Position numbers and translations under genes: made by a program. The notes under the pieces are model-generated. The model ran no database searches and was not told where the DNA came from. It was given only the letters and a program-made list of their open reading frames with translations. DNA of 64,000 nt, from positions 1 through 64,000 of the forward strand of contig NZ_FOAB01000011.1 of assembly GCF_900109375.1 (NCBI RefSeq). Direction: 5' to 3'. Positions within the stretch are counted from its first letter, which is position 1. Each line of letters starts with the position of its first letter. Shown in pieces: positions 7,630 through 15,749 of the stretch. The DNA is from Aquimarina amphilecti. Lineage in GTDB: Bacteria; Bacteroidota; Bacteroidia; Flavobacteriales; Flavobacteriaceae.

Positions 7630-8454
7630 ATGGAGGCATTAGAAAAAGAAGAAGTAGTAAGAAGATCGGATAATGGGTTGTTTGAAGATAAATACATGTT
7701 GGATATTTCTCAGTTAACTAAAATTTATCCTACTCCTAATGGAGATTATGTGGTATTGGATGATCTTGATTTAAAAGTAAAACATGAGGAGTTCATATCT
7801 ATAATTGGTCATTCTGGTTGTGGTAAGTCTACATTACTTACCATGATTGCGGGACTTAATCCTATTTCAAGAGGAACTATAATTGCGGATAATCAAACTA
7901 TTAAAGGACCTGGCCCTGATAGAGGAGTGATATTTCAGTCACCAAGCTTATTGCCATGGATGACAGCGTATGATAATGTGATGTTAGGTGTTAAACAAGT
8001 GTTCGCTCATGGGACAAAAAAGGATAGAGATGATATCGTTAAGTATTATTTAGCAAAGGTAGGTTTAGAGGATGCCATGCATAAAAAGGCGAAAGAGTTG
8101 TCTCAGGGAATGCAACAAAGAGTTGGGATTGCACGAGCATTTGCTCTTAAGCCTAAGGTTTTGTTGCTTGATGAGCCTTTTGGGATGTTAGATTCTCTGA
8201 CGAGAGGAGAATTACAGGATGTACTTATAGAGGTTTGGAATCAAGAGAAAATAACGGCAATAATGATTACGCATGATGTTGACGAGTCTATTTTCTTAGC
8301 AGATCGAGTTATTATGATGACTAGTGGCCCAAGAGCTAAAGTTGGAGATATACTTGAAATTGACTTTGAAAGACCTCGTTTAAGAAAAGATGTTTTGGAA
8401 CATCCTGATTATTATAAGTATAGAGAGCATTTAATAAATTTTTTAGAACATTAA
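7630..8454 (+). CDS. nrtD: Nitrate ABC transporter ATPase NrtD
   Basis: A 274-residue ABC ATPase counted from ATG 7630. An in-frame TTG at 7624 would add two residues, and I prefer the ATG. Walker A is GHSGCGKST (60-68), the signature is LSQGM (158-162, with Gln in place of the usual first Gly), Walker B is LLLDEP (178-183) and the switch His is H215 in MITHDVDES. With NrtC it powers nitrate import through NrtB. It starts 13 bases after the nrtC stop and is the last gene of the transport operon; a strong terminator follows. Confidence 0.9.
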   Translation: MEALEKEEVVRRSDNGLFEDKYMLDISQLTKIYPTPNGDYVVLDDLDLKVKHEEFISIIGHSGCGKSTLLTMIAGLNPISRGTIIADNQTIKGPGPDRGVIFQSPSLLPWMTAYDNVMLGVKQVFAHGTKKDRDDIVKYYLAKVGLEDAMHKKAKELSQGMQQRVGIARAFALKPKVLLLDEPFGMLDSLTRGELQDVLIEVWNQEKITAIMITHDVDESIFLADRVIMMTSGPRAKVGDILEIDFERPRLRKDVLEHPDYYKYREHLINFLEH

Positions 8455-8483
8455 GGTTATTTAAAATGATACTATAGTTTTGT

Positions 8484-8534
8484 AAAACACTTTATAATGT
8501 TGCTATTTTAATAACATTATAAAGTGTTTTTTTT
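8484..8534 (+). terminator. Strong terminator of the nrt operon
   Basis: A perfect 18-bp stem: AAAACACTTTATAATGTT (8484-8501) pairs with 8513-8530. An 11-base loop separates the arms and a run of eight T (8527-8534) ends it. It lies 30 bases after the nrtD stop codon. Confidence 0.85.
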
Positions 8535-8678
8535 ATATGTACATATGTAGTTAGAAGGAAATATGTAAATAATTATTATGGTGTTAAGTGATGGATTTTA
8601 AAATTTCACTTATTTAAATTGTAGAATAAATAATTTAAATAATTATTTTTTTGATAAAACATAATTATTTAGTCAATG

Positions 8679-8803
8679 CCCCTATTTTTTTAGGGGTATT
8701 TTGTTTTTATATGTGTTTTATGTATAGATTTGTATTGTTTTTTAGGGGTATTGTTATTTTTGGTTGTTTTTTATTGAATAACACCCATTAAAATATAGGG
8801 GTT
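8679..8803 (+). promoter_or_regulatory. Leader of the small paralogue gene with TAGGGGTA repeats
   Basis: The stretch between the nrt terminator and 8844 has no gene. It holds the inverted repeat CCCCTA-TTTTTT-TAGGGG (8679-8696), a direct repeat TTTTTTAGGGGTATT (8686-8700 and 8738-8752), and a weaker ATAGGGGTTA near 8795. A possible -7 element TAGATTTG lies at 8725-8732. TAGGGGTA also occurs twice in front of the two-component module (53795, 53819), so it may be a shared regulator site. Confidence 0.4.
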
Positions 8804-8843
8804 AATTTTTTATTTAATTTTTAAAAAGTAAAGAGTAAAAAGT

Positions 8844-9173
8844 ATGAATATTGAAGAATTGATAACTGTATCAATTACGGAATTCTTAGATGTAGAGGTT
8901 CATAGGGATACCGGGAATCTGGATTTTTCTTCTAAAATAGAAATCGTGAAAAAACGTATTACTAGTAAAGTGAAAAACAGTCCAGATGCTTATGGTATGG
9001 TGAATGGTTTAGATGGCTATGAGTATGAAATGTTTTTTAGTAGTAATCCTAATGATATGATTAAGATAGATGGATGGATTCCAATTGATACCAGTAGAAT
9101 TGAAAAAGCGGATAAGATTAACGAGTATATAGAAATAGGACTGTTAAGAAGAATAGGTAGTTCTTTGAGCTAA
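8844..9173 (+). CDS. Small protein of unknown function, first of a tandem pair
   Basis: A 109-residue soluble acidic protein without signal peptide or membrane segment. I do not recognise the family. It starts MNIEELITVSITEFLDVEV and carries a highly conserved block, EYEMFFSSNPNDMIKIDGW, followed by a helical C-terminus EYIEIGLLRRI. It is about three-quarters identical by eye to the next gene. Its position between the nitrate importer and nitrate reductase suggests co-selection, but no nitrate dyad precedes it; a TAGGGGTA-containing leader does. Confidence 0.7.
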   Translation: MNIEELITVSITEFLDVEVHRDTGNLDFSSKIEIVKKRITSKVKNSPDAYGMVNGLDGYEYEMFFSSNPNDMIKIDGWIPIDTSRIEKADKINEYIEIGLLRRIGSSLS

Positions 9174-9265
9174 CAAACATTAGTTATCAAATTCAGGTTA
9201 ATAGTATGTTATATTAACCTATTTCGCTAAAAAAATATAGTATAAACCCAAATATAATATGAATT

Positions 9266-9589
9266 ATGAAAGTAAATGAATTAATTACAGAAGCTATTAC
9301 TGAGTTTTTAGATGTAGAGGTGAATGGAGATACGGGTAATTTGAATTTTGCATCTAAAATCGAAATAGTTAAAAAGAGAATTAGTAATAAAGTGAAAAGT
9401 AGCCCTGAGTCATATGGGGTGAATAATTCAGGGGTATATGAGTATGAAATGTTCTTTAGTAGTAACCCAAATGATATGATTAAAATAGATGGTTGGTTGC
9501 CAATTGATACTAAGAAAATTGAAAAAGCAGATAAAATCACAGAGTACATAGAAATAGGTTTGTTAAGAAGAATTGAGAAAGCTGCTTAA
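9266..9589 (+). CDS. Small protein of unknown function, second of a tandem pair
   Basis: A 107-residue paralogue of the preceding gene. The differences are concentrated in the N-terminal 25 residues and around residues 45-60, while EMFFSSNPNDMIKIDGW and the C-terminal helix are unchanged. Such a pattern indicates a fairly recent tandem duplication with a constrained core. It is soluble, with no recognised domain. A terminator hairpin follows at 9637. Confidence 0.7.
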   Translation: MKVNELITEAITEFLDVEVNGDTGNLNFASKIEIVKKRISNKVKSSPESYGVNNSGVYEYEMFFSSNPNDMIKIDGWLPIDTKKIEKADKITEYIEIGLLRRIEKAA

Positions 9590-9636
9590 CCTATAACGGT
9601 ATAGTTCACAAATTTTTGTAAAAAAGAACAAGTTTT

Positions 9637-9697
9637 AAACTCTGTTTAACTAATATTGGTATATTTAATCTAATATTTAATTAAACAGAGTTTATTT
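9637..9697 (+). terminator. Terminator after the small paralogue pair
   Basis: AAACTCTGTTTAA (9637-9649) pairs perfectly with TTAAACAGAGTTT (9681-9693). The loop of about 30 bases can partly pair with itself. An A/T-rich tract follows. Confidence 0.65.
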
Positions 9698-9740
9698 TTT
9701 ATTAGCGATCTACAAGTAGGATTAGCGAATCACAAAAGAA

Positions 9741-9886
9741 TAAATTTGTTACCTAGGGAATAAGAAAACATTCAAAAATATATGGAAATGTATCCATCGA
9801 TAATTTAGTGTTTGAAACCTTAAAGATCTAGTAGCTTTAAGTGTTTCTTGTGTTGCCGGTTATGAGAAGTCATAACCGGCTTTTTT
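9741..9886 (+). ncRNA. Candidate small RNA between the paralogue pair and nitrate reductase
   Basis: There is no open reading frame here, yet the stretch ends in one of the strongest terminators of the window (9855-9886). A -7 element TAAATTTG lies at 9741-9748, so the predicted RNA runs from about 9755 to 9886, roughly 130 bases. It contains an internal hairpin CTTAAAG-(9)-CTTTAAG near 9819-9841 before the terminator stem. No clear -33 element is seen. Its place in the nitrate locus suggests nitrate-linked expression; function unknown. Confidence 0.4.
9855..9886 (+). terminator. GC-rich rho-independent terminator without an upstream gene
   Basis: GCCGGTTATGA (9855-9865), tetraloop GAAG, exact complement at 9870-9880, then TTTTTT. 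This is unusually GC-rich for the region. The nearest upstream stop codon is 265 bases away and already has its own terminator. Confidence 0.85.
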
Positions 9887-10011
9887 GTACATATAACTTG
9901 ATAAAAGTTACAGAGGTAATATCGAATAATCATTTTTTAAAGATGTTTTTTTTATCGAATTCGTAATTTTATTAAGTCTTAGATAGAAAAAGGTTCTGAA
10001 GTTATGTTTGA

Positions 10012-10033
10012 TACGTATTAATACTTAGTTTTG
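10012..10033 (+). promoter_or_regulatory. Nitrate reductase promoter with dyad
   Basis: The dyad TACGTATTAATACTTA (10012-10027) overlaps the -7 element TAGTTTTG (10026-10033). The ATG at 10065 gives a leader of about 25 bases. The dyad is an exact 16-of-16 match, in opposite orientation, to the one at 290-305. Confidence 0.65.
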
Positions 10034-10064
10034 ATAGTAAACTTAAGTACATTTAAATCGATAT

Positions 10065-13000
10065 ATGACTGCATTTAAATCTTATAAAACTACCTGTTCT
10101 TATTGTGGTGTTGGTTGTGGAATAATAGCTAAAAAAGATGCTAAAGGAGTAATTACGGTAGAAGGTGATCCTGATCATCCTGTAAATAAAGGCATGCTAT
10201 GTTCTAAAGGAATGAATTTACATCATGTTGTACAGGATAAAAGTGATCGTATATTATATCCAGAGATGAGGTGGAGTAAGGGACATGAGCTACAACGGGT
10301 TTCTTGGGATCAAGCTTTTGATCGTGCAGTAGCAGTCTTTAATACGATTATCAATAAGTATGGACCAGATAGTGTTGGGTTTTATGTTTCTGGGCAATGT
10401 CTTACAGAAGAATATTATCTTGTAAATAAGCTTACTAAAGGATTTATTGGGACTAATAATTTAGATACTAATTCTAGATTATGTATGAGTTCTGCAGTTG
10501 TAGGATATAAACAAGCGCTAGGAGAAGATAGTGTTCCTATTGCTTATGAGGATATAGAGCTTGCAGATTGTTTTATGATTGCTGGAGCAAACCCAGCTTG
10601 GTGTCATCCAATTTTATTTAGAAGAATAGAAGCTCATAAAGAGAAAAATCCGAATACTAAAATTATCGTTGTAGATCCAAGAAAAACACAATCATGTGAT
10701 ATTGCAGATTTGCATTTACAAATAATACCGGGTACAGATGTTGTTTTATATAATGCGATTGCTAAAAGACTTATTGATCGAAAAAGGATTGATAAAAATT
10801 TTATTGCTAATCATACAGATAATTTCGAATTATTAAAAGAATCTTTGAAATCTGCGTCGTTAAACGAAGCAGCAAAAGTTTGTGGAATTACAGTAGCGGA
10901 TATAAAAAAGGCAGCCTCTTTTATTAGTAATGCTAAAGGTTTTATCACGCTTTGGGCAATGGGTTTAAATCAAAGTTCGATTGGAGTAAATAAAAATAAT
11001 GCACTTTTAAACCTCTCATTACTCACTGGTCATATTGGAAAACCTGGATCAGGTCCTTTTTCATTAACAGGGCAGCCTAATGCTATGGGAGGTAGAGAAG
11101 TAGGAGGTATGGCTAATTTGCTAGCTGCGCATAAAGATTTAAGTAATAAAGAACACCGTGCAGAAGTTGCTAATTTTTGGGGAGGAAAAGAAATTTCAGA
11201 AAAGCCTGGATTAACCGCAACAGAAATGTTTGATGCGTTAGAAAACGGAAAATTAAAGGCTGTATGGGTTATATGCACTAATCCTTTGGTCAGTCTTCCT
11301 AATGCCAATAAGGTAGAAAAAGCACTTAAGAATGCTAAATTTGTAGTAGTTCAAGATATTTCGCATCGCTCGGAAACATTAGAATATGCTGATTTAATAT
11401 TGCCTGCTGCTGGGTGGGCAGAGAAAGAGGGTACAATGACCAATAGTGAGCGTCGTATAACGTATTTAAATAAAGTAGTAGATCCTCCTGGAGAAGCACT
11501 GCCGGATGCAGAAATCCTTTGGAAATTTGCACAAAAAATGGGTTATAGAGGTTTTGACTACACATCTGTGGAAGAGGTGTATAAGGAACATTGCCAGTTG
11601 ACAAAAGGAACTAATATAGATATTACAGGTTTAAATTATGATCGTTTAAAGAATGAGGGTAGTTTTCAGTGGCCAGTTCCAGAAACAAACCATTCAGGAA
11701 CCGCTCGTTTATTTCAGAACAAGCAATTTTATACAGACTCTGGGAATGCAAAGTTCGTGATACCAAGATTTACTAAACCAACCTCAGAATTACTTACAGA
11801 GAAACATCCATTAATTCTAACAACGGGTAGAGTACGTGATCAATGGCATACCAGAACTAAAACAGGAAAAGTAAACAGATTATTGACTCATATCCCGCAT
11901 CCTTTTCTAGAAATAAATCAAGTAGATGCTTTTCTTAGGAAAATTAAAGATGGAGATATTGCTGTAGTCGAAAGTAAAAGGGGGAAAGTACAGGTAAAGG
12001 TAAAGGTAAGTGATACGATTGGTAAAGGAGTTGTATTTCTTCCGATGCATTGGGGTAAAGTTTTAGGCAATGATTATGGAAGAGCAAATAATCTGACTAC
12101 TAGTATTATTGATCCTATTTCTAAAGAACCAGATTTTAAATTTTCTGCTGTACAAGTTTCGAAGTTTATTAAAGAAAAACAAAAGATCTGTATTATAGGC
12201 GCAGGTACTGCTGCATATCGTTTTATACAAACATATAGAGAACAAAATACAGAAGATGATATTACTGTGTTTTCTAAAGAACCGTATCCGTTTTATAATA
12301 GAGTATTGTTACCAGAATATGTGAGTGAAGAACTTACTTGGGAACAATTACAGAAGATGAGAGAAGGCAGTATGGAGTCCCTCAACGTTACTTTGTCTAC
12401 AAGTAACCCCGTAAATGAGATTAATAGAGAAGAAAAATACCTTATAGATAGTAAAGGGAAAAAACATGAATATGATATTGTTTTAATGGCTACCGGAAGT
12501 AGGGCTTTTGTTCCAAAAGAAGTTCCTATTCATTTACCAGGTAGATTTACAATGAGAGATCGAGGAGATGCTGATAAATTGAAAAAATATTTAGAAGAAA
12601 GTGGTTTGCCTGAGAATGAACAACATGTTACCATTGTTGGAGGAGGATTGTTAGGCCTAGAACTAGCTGCTGCATTACGCAAAAAGGATGTAAAAATTAC
12701 TATTATACAAAGGGGTAATAGGTTGATGGAAAGGCAGCTGGATATTATTGCAAGTCGTTTGTTAGCAGAGGATGTTAGAGAAAAAGGGATACAGATTCAT
12801 TTTGATAATGAAGTAGATACTGTCTTTAATCAGAATTCAAGCTCTTTATTGGTGAACCTAAAATCAGGAAAGTCTTTTAGTTGTAATGCTGTAGTCTATT
12901 CGATAGGTACAATCCCTAATATCGATCTAGCAAAAACAGAAGGTATTAATTGTCGTCGTGGTATTATAGTAAATCAGTATTTGCAATCAAGTGATCCGGA

Positions 13001-13586
13001 TATTTTTGCTGTAGGTGAGATTGCAGAATTCGAAGGTAATTTGTTCGGAATTACAGCAGCGGCAGAACAACAAGCAGATATTGTAGCAAAGTATATTTTA
13101 GGAGATTTTAGTGCGATATATAGAGGTTCTGTATTTATGAATATTCTAAAGTTTGAAGATCTAGATCTTTGTAGTATAGGTAATATTGATATGCCTAAAG
13201 ATGATCCATCTTATGAAGAAGTTGTTTTTATGGATGTGGGGAAACGGTTTTATAAGAAATGTATCGTTAAAAATGATTGGTTAGTCGGAGCAATCTTGAT
13301 GGGAGATAAAAGTGAGTTTGCAGATTTTAAAAGGTTGATCGAAGAGAAGATAGAACTTTCAGAAAAAAGAGAAGAATTGCTCAGATCATCGCAACCTGCT
13401 GAACCTGTATTAGGTAAGTTAATTTGTTCTTGTAGTCAGGTTGGTGAAGGCAACTTGGAAGAAGCTATTAAATCTGGATGTGAAGATTTCACTGAACTTT
13501 GTATAAAAACTGGAGCTGGATTAGGTTGTGGTAGTTGTAAGCCAGAGGTCAAGGAAGTGTTGAATAATGTAATGCAATTAGCTTAG
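10065..13586 (+). CDS. nasA: Assimilatory nitrate reductase fused to FAD/NAD(P)H reductase and [2Fe-2S] domain
   Basis: A 1173-residue fusion that reduces nitrate to nitrite in the cytoplasm. Residues 1-690 are a molybdopterin oxidoreductase: the [4Fe-4S] ligands are C11, C14, C18 and C46, the likely molybdenum ligand is Cys near 140 in SRLCMSS, and a molydop-binding domain spans about 580-690. From about 705 there is a pyridine nucleotide-disulphide oxidoreductase module with an FAD site IIGAGTAAYR and an NAD(P) site TIVGGGLLGLELAAAL near 857, as in NirB and NasB-type reductases. The end (about 1120-1165) is a BFD-like domain with CSCSQVGEG and CGSC cysteines. The fusion may let one polypeptide take electrons from NAD(P)H, replacing a separate NasB/NasC. 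Two bases separate it from the next gene. The Moco genes lie at 22311-27149. Confidence 0.92.
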   Translation: MTAFKSYKTTCSYCGVGCGIIAKKDAKGVITVEGDPDHPVNKGMLCSKGMNLHHVVQDKSDRILYPEMRWSKGHELQRVSWDQAFDRAVAVFNTIINKYGPDSVGFYVSGQCLTEEYYLVNKLTKGFIGTNNLDTNSRLCMSSAVVGYKQALGEDSVPIAYEDIELADCFMIAGANPAWCHPILFRRIEAHKEKNPNTKIIVVDPRKTQSCDIADLHLQIIPGTDVVLYNAIAKRLIDRKRIDKNFIANHTDNFELLKESLKSASLNEAAKVCGITVADIKKAASFISNAKGFITLWAMGLNQSSIGVNKNNALLNLSLLTGHIGKPGSGPFSLTGQPNAMGGREVGGMANLLAAHKDLSNKEHRAEVANFWGGKEISEKPGLTATEMFDALENGKLKAVWVICTNPLVSLPNANKVEKALKNAKFVVVQDISHRSETLEYADLILPAAGWAEKEGTMTNSERRITYLNKVVDPPGEALPDAEILWKFAQKMGYRGFDYTSVEEVYKEHCQLTKGTNIDITGLNYDRLKNEGSFQWPVPETNHSGTARLFQNKQFYTDSGNAKFVIPRFTKPTSELLTEKHPLILTTGRVRDQWHTRTKTGKVNRLLTHIPHPFLEINQVDAFLRKIKDGDIAVVESKRGKVQVKVKVSDTIGKGVVFLPMHWGKVLGNDYGRANNLTTSIIDPISKEPDFKFSAVQVSKFIKEKQKICIIGAGTAAYRFIQTYREQNTEDDITVFSKEPYPFYNRVLLPEYVSEELTWEQLQKMREGSMESLNVTLSTSNPVNEINREEKYLIDSKGKKHEYDIVLMATGSRAFVPKEVPIHLPGRFTMRDRGDADKLKKYLEESGLPENEQHVTIVGGGLLGLELAAALRKKDVKITIIQRGNRLMERQLDIIASRLLAEDVREKGIQIHFDNEVDTVFNQNSSSLLVNLKSGKSFSCNAVVYSIGTIPNIDLAKTEGINCRRGIIVNQYLQSSDPDIFAVGEIAEFEGNLFGITAAAEQQADIVAKYILGDFSAIYRGSVFMNILKFEDLDLCSIGNIDMPKDDPSYEEVVFMDVGKRFYKKCIVKNDWLVGAILMGDKSEFADFKRLIEEKIELSEKREELLRSSQPAEPVLGKLICSCSQVGEGNLEEAIKSGCEDFTELCIKTGAGLGCGSCKPEVKEVLNNVMQLA

Positions 13587-13588
13587 TT

Positions 13589-15025
13589 ATGGAAGAGTTT
13601 ATGCATAGAGTAAATATTAAAGGAGGGATTTTATCGCCTAGCGAATTACAACGCATTATTGTTTATGCAGAAGAATTGGGATTAGATACGTTTCATTTTG
13701 GATCTAGACAAGATATTGTATTTCCATCTAGAGGTAATACTGGAGCTATAGTTGCTAAGCATGAAACTTTTAATACTGATTTTTTTGCTCCAGAAGCCGA
13801 ACAAAATATTAGTTGTTCTTATGTTTCTATAGATATTTTTAACTCTACAGTTTGGTTAAGAGGAACTACATATTTATATATTTTAGAACAGTTTCGGTAC
13901 AAGCCAAAATTAAAAATAAATATAGCTGATCCGCAACAACAAATGGTTTCTTTGTTCTCTGGTGATCTTAATTTTATTGCATCTAGTCAAGAAGATTATT
14001 GGTATTTGTTTTTAAAACTACCAGGTTGGGAAGAGGTGTTTTATCCTGTTTTAATTTTTACTTGGGATATAGCTAAGGTAGCTCAAGAAATTGAAAGTAT
14101 TTATGAAAAAACAAATAATGTTGATGACCTTTTTCAATTCCTCAATGAGAGTATCGATACCAATAATCGAACTATCGAAAAGCCATTAAGTGTTGGTTTT
14201 AAGCCATTTCCTTACTATGAAGGAATGAATAAAATGGGGATCAATCAATATTGGTTAGGGCTGTATTGGCGAAATAATAAGTATGATTTAAAATTCTTAA
14301 AAGCGCTCTGTGAATTTTGTATAGAATATCGTATTGGTAAAATATGTTTGACACCTTGGAAATCATTTATTATTAAAGGAATTCCTAAAGAATGTAAGTT
14401 GACCTTGGAAAAGTTATTAGGGCAGTTTGGTATTAATGTGAGGCATTCTGCATTAGAATTGAATTGGCACTTACCAGTGGGAAGTCAAAAAGCATTAGAC
14501 CTTAAAAAGTTTTTGGTCATGAATTTTGATCAAAATGATATCAGTACTTATGGAATGACATTTTCTATAAGTATTAGGCGCAAACAAAAAAGATATTTCA
14601 CGTCCGTAGTTATTGAGGAGAATAAAACACCCGAAGCAGTAAAAGATTTTGTAGTAAGACCTACTTATAATGTTTTATATGCTAAAAATTTTAATCCCAA
14701 TACTAGAAAATACATTGTATATGCTCAGGATATTGATCAAATGGATTTACCAGGAATATTACTTGAACTAACTAAAACATATTTTCAAAATCTTGGAGAA
14801 GGAGATGAAGAAAGCTTTGCTGGTGTTGTTGCAAAAAAAGAGAAAATAGAAGTCGAAGTATTCCAGTGCAAAGAATGCCAAACCATATACGATCCGTCGG
14901 TAGGGGATATAGTATCATCTATTCCAGTTGGTACAGAGTTTTCTGAACTTCCAGAATCTTATCAATGTGCATTATGTGATGCTTCAAAAGATAGTTTTGA
15001 AAAAATGACATTAGAGATTGTTTAA
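13589..15025 (+). CDS. Siroheme nitrite/sulfite reductase-like protein with C-terminal rubredoxin domain
   Basis: A 478-residue cytoplasmic protein. Two segments resemble the ferredoxin-like half-domains of siroheme reductases: ILSPSELQRIIVYAEELGLD followed by HFGSRQDIVFP (about 14-47), and a copy near 215-285 containing RIGKICLTPWKSFIIKGIP. The Cys-x5-Cys and Cys-x3-Cys ligands for the [4Fe-4S]-siroheme centre cannot be found. Instead the C-terminus has a rubredoxin-like domain with C427-x2-C430 and C460-x2-C463. It is translationally close to the nitrate reductase (2-base gap). I infer an electron carrier or accessory factor derived from a nitrite reductase. An ATG at 13601 is an alternative start. 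Confidence 0.7.
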   Translation: MEEFMHRVNIKGGILSPSELQRIIVYAEELGLDTFHFGSRQDIVFPSRGNTGAIVAKHETFNTDFFAPEAEQNISCSYVSIDIFNSTVWLRGTTYLYILEQFRYKPKLKINIADPQQQMVSLFSGDLNFIASSQEDYWYLFLKLPGWEEVFYPVLIFTWDIAKVAQEIESIYEKTNNVDDLFQFLNESIDTNNRTIEKPLSVGFKPFPYYEGMNKMGINQYWLGLYWRNNKYDLKFLKALCEFCIEYRIGKICLTPWKSFIIKGIPKECKLTLEKLLGQFGINVRHSALELNWHLPVGSQKALDLKKFLVMNFDQNDISTYGMTFSISIRRKQKRYFTSVVIEENKTPEAVKDFVVRPTYNVLYAKNFNPNTRKYIVYAQDIDQMDLPGILLELTKTYFQNLGEGDEESFAGVVAKKEKIEVEVFQCKECQTIYDPSVGDIVSSIPVGTEFSELPESYQCALCDASKDSFEKMTLEIV

Positions 15026-15038
15026 TCGAAACAAACTA

Positions 15039-15557
15039 TTATTTATTGTGAAAATTCCTATTAGGGGTAGTAATATCTTCTTCTACGTATAAGTCAACAA
15101 TTGTTCGTACCTGACCAGAAAACTGAGCGTGCCTATATCGTAATTGTAAGCTATCTTTAGAGAGGTAAGTAATCTGAAAAAATTTGTGATTTTCCTCGAT
15201 GTTCATTAATTCAGGTAGTTGATCACTCTTTAGTTTGATGAAATAATGTCCTTTTTTACTTTTAGTGATTTCCCAATCAGCGGTTAAAGAAGGTCCACAA
15301 TCTCTTTGTTTGTTGTTATTATCTTTAACTGTCATATCTGGAAAATAGGTGTTTCGGTATGATAAAAAACAACCAGCCATATTCATTCTAGTGCCATCGT
15401 TATGTCGTTTAGCAATTTTCCATGTTTTGCCAGATGTTCCGGCAATAAGTTCTACTGCATTTTCGGGGATTTGATAAGGTTCTTTGTTTGTATCAGAACA
15501 AGAGGACGTTATAATCAATATAAAAACCAAGATTAATAGTGGGTAGTATTTTTTCAT
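15039..15557 (-). CDS. Putative lipoprotein, lipocalin-like
   Basis: A 172-residue protein with a lipobox in IITSSC (Cys near 20), so probably an outer- or inner-membrane lipoprotein. After the linker, GTSGKTWKIAKR and a series of alternating beta-type segments (CFLSYRNTYFP, GHYFIKLKSDQLPE, FFQITYLSKDSLQLRYRH) resemble the small lipocalin-like lipoproteins that are common in Bacteroidota, in which a Trp-containing first strand is typical. No enzymatic residues are recognised. It converges on the rubredoxin-domain gene with 13 bases between them, so it is not part of the nitrate operon. Confidence 0.65.
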   Translation of the reverse strand: MKKYYPLLILVFILIITSSCSDTNKEPYQIPENAVELIAGTSGKTWKIAKRHNDGTRMNMAGCFLSYRNTYFPDMTVKDNNNKQRDCGPSLTADWEITKSKKGHYFIKLKSDQLPELMNIEENHKFFQITYLSKDSLQLRYRHAQFSGQVRTIVDLYVEEDITTPNRNFHNK

Positions 15558-15686
15558 GAGTTTAAAAGTTAGTGATTATGCTATATCAAAAATTATTCCG
15601 ATTTCTCTCTTTTTAAGTGCTTGATATTAAAGATTTCTGTATCATTAATAATCTTTAGTTAATAGTTGTGTAAGTAAATAAGAATT

Positions 15687-15717
15687 AAAAAGCTATACAT
15701 AAGTGGTATAGCTTTTT
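15687..15717. terminator. Bidirectional hairpin with A and T flanks
   Basis: AAAAAGCTATAC (15687-15698), a 7-base loop, then the exact complement (15706-15717). A-run and T-run flanks make it usable in either direction. It lies 33 bases before the peptide gene at 15750, where it may insulate or attenuate that gene; no gene clearly ends into it. Confidence 0.6.
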
Positions 15718-15749
15718 GTATTTTGTGATATGTAACCAATTAGTTCGAT

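Noticed and set aside
9214..9549. 111-codon frame on the minus strand
   Set aside because: Antisense to the second small paralogue, whose protein is supported by its duplicate; the antisense frame is a by-product.
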